Assembly (NCBI GenBank): GCA_963704615.1
Contig: OY969923.1
Location: forward strand, 2,542,001 to 2,606,000
DNA from: Bog-756 sp963704615
Lineage (GTDB): Bacteria > Actinomycetota > Acidimicrobiia > Acidimicrobiales > RAAP-2
DNA: 64,000 nucleotides
Direction of reading: 5' to 3'
Each line of letters begins with the position of its first letter. Positions within the stretch are counted from its first letter, which is position 1. Below, in pieces: positions 59,401 to 64,000 of the stretch. The notes beneath the pieces were generated by a model, which did not search any database, had not been told where the DNA came from, and was given only the letters and a program-made list of their open reading frames with translations. The position numbers and the translations under genes are program-made.

Positions 59401-59566
59401 AAGACGTGGTCCTGTCAACCTTCGACTCCCCTGGGACGTCGCTCGTGCCTCGGTGTGCGATCTGCTGGAGCAGGAGATCGGAGATACCCCAGCCCACGGC
59501 GCCACCGTCACCCTCGAGCTGTCCCCCTTCGAGATCGCCACCCTTAAGATCCATCCGGCCCGGTAA
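56444..59566 (+). CDS. alpha-mannosidase, GH38
   Basis: 1040 residues, the length of bacterial GH38 enzymes. The catalytic domain starts near residue 245: VSIVGHAHLDTAWLWPLRET carries the zinc-binding H-x-H-x-D-T-x-W, WVEADCNIPSGESLVRQIVH is the substrate loop, and NDVWLPDVFGYSAALPQIMR holds the nucleophile Asp (P-D-x-F-G). HQFHDIIPGSGIHWVYDDTA (H-Q-F/x-H-D) adds another zinc or substrate His. The helical middle and C-terminal beta domain (ETEIDWHESNRLLKVAFSVD) are complete. No signal peptide, so it acts in the cytoplasm on mannosides brought in or on recycled glycans. The GTG start follows the hairpin at 56389 by 37 bp. Confidence 0.93.
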   Translation: MRPEDSIRVGRIVRVLHEFVRPRRRGPSVPVEVGAFHVHGEPVPPQQAFDANYEPFPLGGSWGPLWDTTWFRIRGTVPVEWAGREVALGFIIGNAGSTGFGAESLVWRDGRPVQGLSPNHREYVIDGDASGGDPIELFVESAANPSSPFGANPWPLLLPEPDGAPQFTLQHVDLHMRDQAFERFWHDFRVLVELLELPDGEPHFARLCGGLERACNLLQLPDIGDSWQRAHPVLEELLAERAAPGAHAVSIVGHAHLDTAWLWPLRETVRKCARTFSTVLELMDRYPEYRFVVSQAQHLAWMRDHYPDLWIRMKERIAEGRLEPTGSMWVEADCNIPSGESLVRQIVHGKRFYLEELGIETNDVWLPDVFGYSAALPQIMRRSGIRWFLTQKLSWNQYDVLPHHSFLWEGIDGSRVFTHFPPADTYGGKVNVRELRFAVDNFKDHDRATRSLYLFGWGDGGGGPTSEMLESARRFADMDDLPRLTMEGARAFFTAAEADIRDPAVWSGELYLELHRGTYTSQATTKAGNRRAEYALREAELWSSLSPGAAYPSHQLDAIWKLLLLHQFHDIIPGSGIHWVYDDTARDHVRIISEASSLADDARSHLTEAVDTTGAGYPVVIFNSLAHDRRELITVEAPGALTAAVSDTGAPSPIQRDPEGRATFEARVPACGYRLYDLVTVDADTVGEVTAGPRHLENDHLRIELDEQGLVSSIVDKAARRQVLAPGARGNRFQLHPDYPNFYDAWDIDRFAFDQVVELDSVESVDLVEHGPLRAGIRVHRRFGDSVLTQIIRLDAASRWIDFETEIDWHESNRLLKVAFSVDVRSLRATYEIQFGHVERPTHANTSWDVARFEVCAHKWADLSEPGYGVALLNDSKYGYDIAGNVIRLSLLRSPTWPDPVADRGHHRFTYRLLPHSGDLREAGVIDAGYDLNVPLRAVVASPHSGSVPATASLISVDVPHAVVDTVKISDDESGALVVRMYEAWGRRGPVNLRLPWDVARASVCDLLEQEIGDTPAHGATVTLELSPFEIATLKIHPAR

Positions 59567-59782
59567 GCAGAGCGTGAGCGGACCGACCGACACGGTCGCC
59601 TGGTCGGCGATCGACAGGTCGATCCGGGCCTGGCCGATCGGCTCCCGGCCGGGCTGCACGGCGGCGTCCTCCGTGGCGTCAGCCGGTCACCGTGGCGCTG
59701 GCCAGGCTCCCGAAGGAGCACCTGCCCCAGTACGATGCGGCCACCCGACGCCGATGCTTTGACAACCGATGGAGGAGAGCGT

Positions 59783-61495
59783 GTGACCGTGCCCGACAAG
59801 CCACAGCTCTCGGCACTCGACATCGCCCGCAAGGCCTCCCTGAAGCCGATCGCTGAGGTTGCCCGCGAGATGGGCATTCCCACCAACCTCCTCGAGCCGT
59901 ATGGGGAGTTCGTGGCCAAGATCAAGCTGGATGCCATCGCCGCTCTCGCCGACCGGCCCAAGGCCCGCTACGTGGTGGTGACCGCGATCACCCCGACACC
60001 GCTCGGCGAAGGCAAGACCACCACCACAATCGGGCTGTCCCAAGGGATGCGTCACATCGGCCAGCGAGCTACCGCCGCCATCCGCCAGGCATCGATGGGC
60101 CCCACCTTCGGCATCAAGGGGGGAGCTGCGGGCGGCGGATACAGCCAGGCCGCGCCCTTCGAGTCCCTCAACCTCCATCTCACCGGAGACATGCACGCCG
60201 TCACCGCCGCCCACAACACGCTCGCCGCCATGGTCGACAACCACATCTACCAGGGGAATCGTCTCGGGATCGATCCGCACCAGGTCAGCTGGCGCCGGGT
60301 TCTCGACGTGAACGACCGGGCACTACGGAACATCGTCATCGGTCTCGGCTCCAAGGACGACGGCACACCTCGGCAATCGGGGTTCGACATCACGGCCGCA
60401 TCCGAAGTCATGGCGGTTCTCGCTCTGGCCCACTCACTGCGGGATATGCGCCTGCGCATGGGTCGGATCCTGGTCGGGTTCACCTCCGACGATCGGCCGG
60501 TGACCGCCGAAGAGATCCGGGCGGCCGGGGCCATGACAGTCATGATGCGTGACGCCATCAAGCCCAATCTTCTCCAGACACTCGAGAACACCCCGGTGCT
60601 GGTCCACGCCGGGCCGTTCGGGAACATTGCCCACGGCAACTCGTCGGTTGTCGCCGATCTCATCGGGATCCACACCGGTGACTACCTGATCACCGAAGCG
60701 GGATTCGGTGCGGACATGGGGGCAGAGCGGTTCTTCAACATCAAGTGCCGGGCGTCCGGACTGGTCCCTGACGCGGCCGTGATCGTGACCACCGTGCGGG
60801 CCCTGAAGGCTCATTCGGGCAACCATCGGATCATTGCCGGCCGGCCGCTACCGCCCTCGATACTCACAGAGAACCCCGACGAGGTGACGAGCGGGGGTTC
60901 CAACTTGCGCAAGCAGATCGAGAACGTCCTCATTCACGGAGTGACGCCGGTGGTGGCCATCAACGCCTTCCCTGGTGACTTCGACTCCGAATATGCCGCC
61001 ATACACGCCATCGCCCGTTCCCTCGGCGTGCGGTCCGCGGTCACCACCAACTTCCGGGACGGCGGGGCGGGGGCGGCCGATCTGGCCGAGGCCGTCGTCG
61101 CCGCAGCCGAGGAGCCGAATGACTTCCACTTCCTCTATCCGCTGGAGGCGCCTCTGGTCGAGAAGATCGCGGCCATCGCGACATCGATCTACGGTGCCGA
61201 CGGGGTCGATATTCTCCCCGCGGCGTCGACAGCACTCGAGCTCTTCGAGGCGAACGGATTCGGGAACCTGCCGATCTGCATTGCCAAGACCCACCTGTCC
61301 ATCTCCTCAGACCCCAAGCTGAGGGGCGCACCGACCGGCTGGCGTCTTCCGGTCCGAGAAGTCCGGGCGTCGGCCGGCGCCGGCTTCATCTACGCCATCT
61401 GCGGCGACATGCGCACGATGCCAGGCCTCAGCTCACATCCGGCGGCAGAGCACATCGATATCGACGAGAGCGGGGACGTGATCGGCTTGTCATGA
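59783..61495 (+). CDS. fhs: formate-tetrahydrofolate ligase
   Basis: 570 residues. VTAITPTPLGEGKTTTTIGL is the P-loop (T-P-x-G-E-G-K-T-T) and IRQASMGPTFGIKGGAAGGG the adjacent conserved block; DRALRNIVIGLG, RQSGFDITAASEVMAVLALA, EAGFGADMGAERFFNIKCRA and LPVREVRASAGAGFIYAICG follow in the expected order. It makes 10-formyl-THF from formate, THF and ATP. GGAGGAG precedes GTG 59783 by five bases; GTG 59789 is the alternative. The stop overlaps the start of the PhyH-like gene. Confidence 0.96.
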   Translation: MTVPDKPQLSALDIARKASLKPIAEVAREMGIPTNLLEPYGEFVAKIKLDAIAALADRPKARYVVVTAITPTPLGEGKTTTTIGLSQGMRHIGQRATAAIRQASMGPTFGIKGGAAGGGYSQAAPFESLNLHLTGDMHAVTAAHNTLAAMVDNHIYQGNRLGIDPHQVSWRRVLDVNDRALRNIVIGLGSKDDGTPRQSGFDITAASEVMAVLALAHSLRDMRLRMGRILVGFTSDDRPVTAEEIRAAGAMTVMMRDAIKPNLLQTLENTPVLVHAGPFGNIAHGNSSVVADLIGIHTGDYLITEAGFGADMGAERFFNIKCRASGLVPDAAVIVTTVRALKAHSGNHRIIAGRPLPPSILTENPDEVTSGGSNLRKQIENVLIHGVTPVVAINAFPGDFDSEYAAIHAIARSLGVRSAVTTNFRDGGAGAADLAEAVVAAAEEPNDFHFLYPLEAPLVEKIAAIATSIYGADGVDILPAASTALELFEANGFGNLPICIAKTHLSISSDPKLRGAPTGWRLPVREVRASAGAGFIYAICGDMRTMPGLSSHPAAEHIDIDESGDVIGLS

Positions 61496-62751
61496 AGCCC
61501 CGACGGGATTCCTGGTGCTCCGGCTCCGTGGGCGACTACGTTGAAGCTGTGCACAACGATCGATTCGGTCCCATCGATTTTGATCGATTTCACCGGAGCG
61601 AGCTCCCGGCCCTCCTCGAGGAACGGAAGGGGGTCTTCTCTCCCGCTGATGCCCGGGTTGTACGGCCCATCGGTTTCCAGCTCCACGACGGTCGGGCTTA
61701 CACCTATCTCCCCTCGGGCGACATGTTCTCGGTCGTAGAAGGTTGCGACGACGCCCAGACGGTCGTTGTGCTCTCCTACGAGTCGTGGTGCGCGTTCGCC
61801 TGGGAGCTGCGCTCCTGTTTTGCCCTGCTCTACGCCGATGAGCTGGTCATCGCCCGGGGGAACTTCGGACAGCTGGTGCGCTGGGAGCCGCCCCTTCGGG
61901 TCGCCATCGACGGGCAGCCGCTCTACGACGTCGACGATCCAGCCCCGGTCGAGGACCTCCAGGGACGGGCACTCGATCTGGACCGCACCTTCACCCTCGA
62001 TGATCCGGATGACGAAATCGCCGACTTCCTCCACTGTGCCGGATACGTTCATCTCCGAGGGGTGATCGATGGCAACGAAGTTGAGGCACTGCGAGCCGAG
62101 GTCAGCGCGGCTGTGGCCGCCGCTCGAGCCGACGACCGCCGATCGTGGTGGACCACCGTCGAGGGACGCGAAGTGTGCAACCGGGTCAACTACCTCAACG
62201 ACCGCTCCCAGCGCATCGCCCAGCTGGGTTCCGACGAGCGCTTCACCCGCGTCGCCGCCCTCGGGGGACCCGAACTGCGTGATGCCTGCGACCGCCTCGA
62301 TGGGAACAGCGTGGTCATCAAGGTTCCGGGTGCCAGTGCAGGCCTGGCCGACCTGCCCTGGCATCGAGACTGTGGAATGGGCGGCCACCCGGTCAAGTGC
62401 CCGATGATCAACGTGGGCATCCAGCTCGATCCCGCCACGGCCGAAACCGGCCAATTGCAGATGATCCCCGGCTCGCATCGGGGCACCTCGCGTCTGCCCA
62501 GGCCCGTCGAGGCGCAAAGGCTTCGGGTCGTAGCTCTGGCAACCGAACCCGGCGACGTGACGGTGCACTTCGGCCATACGCTCCACGCCGCTCCCCCGCC
62601 CATCGATGAACACGCCAAGGGACGGCGGGCGCTGTACCTGACGTTCGTACCACCGCTCACCTTCGAGATGATCGGGCCGGGCCAGGGCTACAACGACGTT
62701 CTGTTCACCAGGGGTGAAGGCCGGGTACAGCACGTCGACCAACTCCAATAG
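61492..62751 (+). CDS. PhyH-like dioxygenase with N-terminal extension
   Basis: 419 residues. Residues 1-150 (FHRSELPALLEERKGVFSPA, FQLHDGRAYTYLPSGDMFSV, VVLSYESWCAFAWELRSCFA) form an additional domain that I do not recognise. Residues 170-400 are a phytanoyl-CoA dioxygenase-like double-stranded beta-helix: DEIADFLHCAGYVHLRGVID, LPWHRDCGMGGHPVKCPMIN with the His-x-Asp iron ligands, QLQMIPGSHRGTSRLPRPVE, and DVTVHFGHTLHAAPPP with the distal His; an Arg follows in GRRALYLTF. It should use Fe(II) and 2-oxoglutarate. The ATGA overlap with fhs implies co-expression; a link to one-carbon metabolism, for example oxidative demethylation releasing formate/formaldehyde, is conceivable but unproven. Confidence 0.85.
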   Translation: MKPRRDSWCSGSVGDYVEAVHNDRFGPIDFDRFHRSELPALLEERKGVFSPADARVVRPIGFQLHDGRAYTYLPSGDMFSVVEGCDDAQTVVVLSYESWCAFAWELRSCFALLYADELVIARGNFGQLVRWEPPLRVAIDGQPLYDVDDPAPVEDLQGRALDLDRTFTLDDPDDEIADFLHCAGYVHLRGVIDGNEVEALRAEVSAAVAAARADDRRSWWTTVEGREVCNRVNYLNDRSQRIAQLGSDERFTRVAALGGPELRDACDRLDGNSVVIKVPGASAGLADLPWHRDCGMGGHPVKCPMINVGIQLDPATAETGQLQMIPGSHRGTSRLPRPVEAQRLRVVALATEPGDVTVHFGHTLHAAPPPIDEHAKGRRALYLTFVPPLTFEMIGPGQGYNDVLFTRGEGRVQHVDQLQ

Positions 62752-62842
62752 GGTTGGCCGACGATTACGACGCCCACTGTCCCACTCCCGGCCCGTAGGG
62801 TGAGCAACGGCCGATCGGCTTCCGGTACCATTGGCCTCCACG

Positions 62843-62913
62843 CGGGCGTAGTTCAGAGGCAGAACACGAGCTTCCCAAGCTCGGAACGCGGGTTCGATTC
62901 CCGTCGCCCGCTC
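62843..62913 (+). tRNA. tRNA-Gly (anticodon CCC)
   Basis: 71 nt: acceptor GCGGGCG/CGCCCGC with discriminator T, D-arm, anticodon stem GAGC/GCTC with loop TTCCCAA, T-arm GCGGG TTCGATT CCCGT. Bases 34-36 are CCC. CCA is not encoded. Confidence 0.94.
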
Positions 62914-63083
62914 TCCAGGTCAAAAGACATTTTTGTGGCTCAGCCATTTTTGTGGAGCGACTGGCTCGGTCCGCCGACCATGACCTCGGCGAACTCTGCC
63001 ACCTTCACACAGGACCCGGGCGGTCTGGCTCACGGGCCACCTTGCAGACAGACTCACGGACCACGTTGCCGACAGGAGAGCAC

Positions 63084-64000
63084 ATGAAACGTTGGAGTGC
63101 CGTCTTCGCTGGCTCGCTCATTATGTTGGCCATGCTTGCCGTCGGCCAACAAGCCGGTGCAATACCTCGATCTGCTGCGGCCGCGCCGGCCTCATCGGGG
63201 ATTGGCCCCGGATACGAGCTGCAAGTCTCCGATGCCGTGTACGGATTCAACGCCCCAGAGGTGAACTCCCTGCCAGACAACCCCACCGGAGGAACTCAGA
63301 AGTGCTTCACTCCAACGTGGGGAGCATGCACGAGCATTGGAATCGCGTCGACGGGAGACTACGTCAGTCCCGGTTACTGGATAGGGTCGACGACCCGCGT
63401 CACGGGCGCCAATGGCCAAGTTGCGTACGGTGCGGAGGTCGGCGGTTTCGGCAATACCGCTACATGCAATCAGGTATCAACCGTCGTCTCGGACGCTCCT
63501 GTTGTGGGCGTCGCCTCGGCACAGTTCGGCGCCCTCCTGACCGCCTCTGACGGCGGTGTGTTCGCGTTCTGCGGAGCACCCTTTTACGGCTCGATGGGCG
63601 GGGTGAGCCTGAGCCAGCCGGTCGTTGGGATCGCAGCCACTCCTGACGGCAAGGGTTACTGGCTGGTTGCTTCTGACGGCGGGGTGTTCAGTTTCGGGGA
63701 TGCTCTCTTTTACGGTTCCATGGGTGGAAAACACCTCAACCAGCCCGTCGTTGGAATCGCTTCAACTCCTGACGGGAAAGGTTACTGGCTGGTTGCCTCT
63801 GACGGCGGAGTGTTCAGTTTCGGGGATGCAGGATTTCACGGCTCAATGGCCGGAAGCCACTTGAATCAGCCCATGGTGGCGATCGCCGCAAATCCCGACG
63901 GAACTGGCTACTGGACGGCCGCCGCGGATGGGGGTGTCTTCTCCTTCGGCGATGCGCCATTCCGAGGATCGGCCACTGGTAGCGGCGTGCTGCAAGGGAT
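63084..64000 (+). CDS. secreted 42-residue-repeat protein, 3' end outside window
   Basis: At least 305 residues; the frame is open to the last base. AGGAGAG precedes the ATG. Residues 1-28 are a signal peptide (MKRWSAVFAGSLIMLAMLAV). Residues 40-135 form a unique N-terminal domain with Cys residues (QKCFTPTWGACTSIGIASTG, TATCNQVSTVVSD) that resembles secreted actinobacterial wall proteins. From about residue 140 the same repeat as in the GH43-like protein appears at least four times: LLTASDGGVFAFCGAPFYGS, GYWLVASDGGVFSFGDALFY, GYWLVASDGGVFSFGDAGFH, GYWTAAADGGVFSFGDAPFR. A cell-surface role is probable. Repeats at the DNA level start near 63518. Confidence 0.85.
   Translation, partial: MKRWSAVFAGSLIMLAMLAVGQQAGAIPRSAAAAPASSGIGPGYELQVSDAVYGFNAPEVNSLPDNPTGGTQKCFTPTWGACTSIGIASTGDYVSPGYWIGSTTRVTGANGQVAYGAEVGGFGNTATCNQVSTVVSDAPVVGVASAQFGALLTASDGGVFAFCGAPFYGSMGGVSLSQPVVGIAATPDGKGYWLVASDGGVFSFGDALFYGSMGGKHLNQPVVGIASTPDGKGYWLVASDGGVFSFGDAGFHGSMAGSHLNQPMVAIAANPDGTGYWTAAADGGVFSFGDAPFRGSATGSGVLQG

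Noticed and set aside
59567..59782. folate riboswitch upstream of fhs
   Set aside because: I see no conserved folate-riboswitch pattern in the 216-bp gap; only a good Shine-Dalgarno near the start.

Overview
The window is high-GC, densely packed bacterial DNA, most likely from an actinomycete of the class Acidimicrobiia or a close relative. The evidence is inference from gene content: an LLM-type (F420-type) oxidoreductase, a Mec-CysO-CysM sulfur-carrier operon followed by an Rv1339-like gene, rph and rdgB in the same order as in Mycobacterium, a DUF7064-like protein, MscL, an SmpB/tmRNA pair, and secreted proteins with about 42-residue 'GYWLVASDGG..FAFGDA' repeats. No ribosomal RNA is present, so the assignment is not proven.

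Layout. 0-13.5 kb is ordinary chromosome: acetyltransferase, YqgE, enoyl-CoA hydratase, MFS transporter, mscL, an LLM oxidoreductase pair, nitroreductase, peroxiredoxin, DUF2254, thioesterase, DUF7064-like and VOC proteins, then a large secreted GH43-like protein with a C-terminal repeat array. 13.55-28.39 kb is a 14.8-kb integrated element lodged in the 3' half of a tRNA-Val(GAC) gene. It is bounded by a perfect 43-bp direct repeat, carries a 20-bp repeat just inside each end, and has an integrase and an excisionase-like gene at the tRNA end. Its cargo is a HigBA-type toxin-antitoxin pair, an SRPBCC protein, a collagen-like secreted protein, a complete-looking group II intron with maturase, a lipoprotein, an unlisted 50-residue zinc-ribbon protein, a second lone tyrosine recombinase, a YCII + ECF sigma pair, a barstar-like protein, a frameshifted small gene, and a gene-free 1.5-kb stretch with 13 copies of a 12-bp motif and a 28-bp long-range inverted repeat. 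I see no conjugation, replication-initiator, capsid or Cas gene in it.

28.4-46.6 kb returns to chromosome: DUF2127, a phytanoyl-CoA dioxygenase-like enzyme, an ECF sigma gene followed by a frameshifted membrane protein with a Gly-rich tail and a secreted glutamic (G1) peptidase, tRNA-Cys, a glycosyltransferase, glnD, an L,D-transpeptidase, a methyltransferase/enoyl-CoA hydratase pair, a DUF4388 protein, the long leftward operon mec-cysO-cysM-MBL-rph-rdgB, then smpB and ssrA. In that operon CysO carries ten residues after its Gly-Gly, which suggests proteolytic maturation by the JAMM peptidase Mec before CysM can use it.

46.7-64 kb holds a multi-spanning membrane protein with a strong leader hairpin, DUF302, an ArsR/AHSA1 pair, a family-5-like uracil-DNA glycosylase, DUF1810, a PAS/GAF/SpoIIE phosphatase, a SnoaL-like protein, a GH38 alpha-mannosidase, formate-tetrahydrofolate ligase coupled to a second PhyH-like dioxygenase, tRNA-Gly, and the start of another secreted repeat protein that runs off the window. 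The most interesting parts are the element's 12-bp motif arrays with the neighbouring frameshifted gene, and the CysO precursor.
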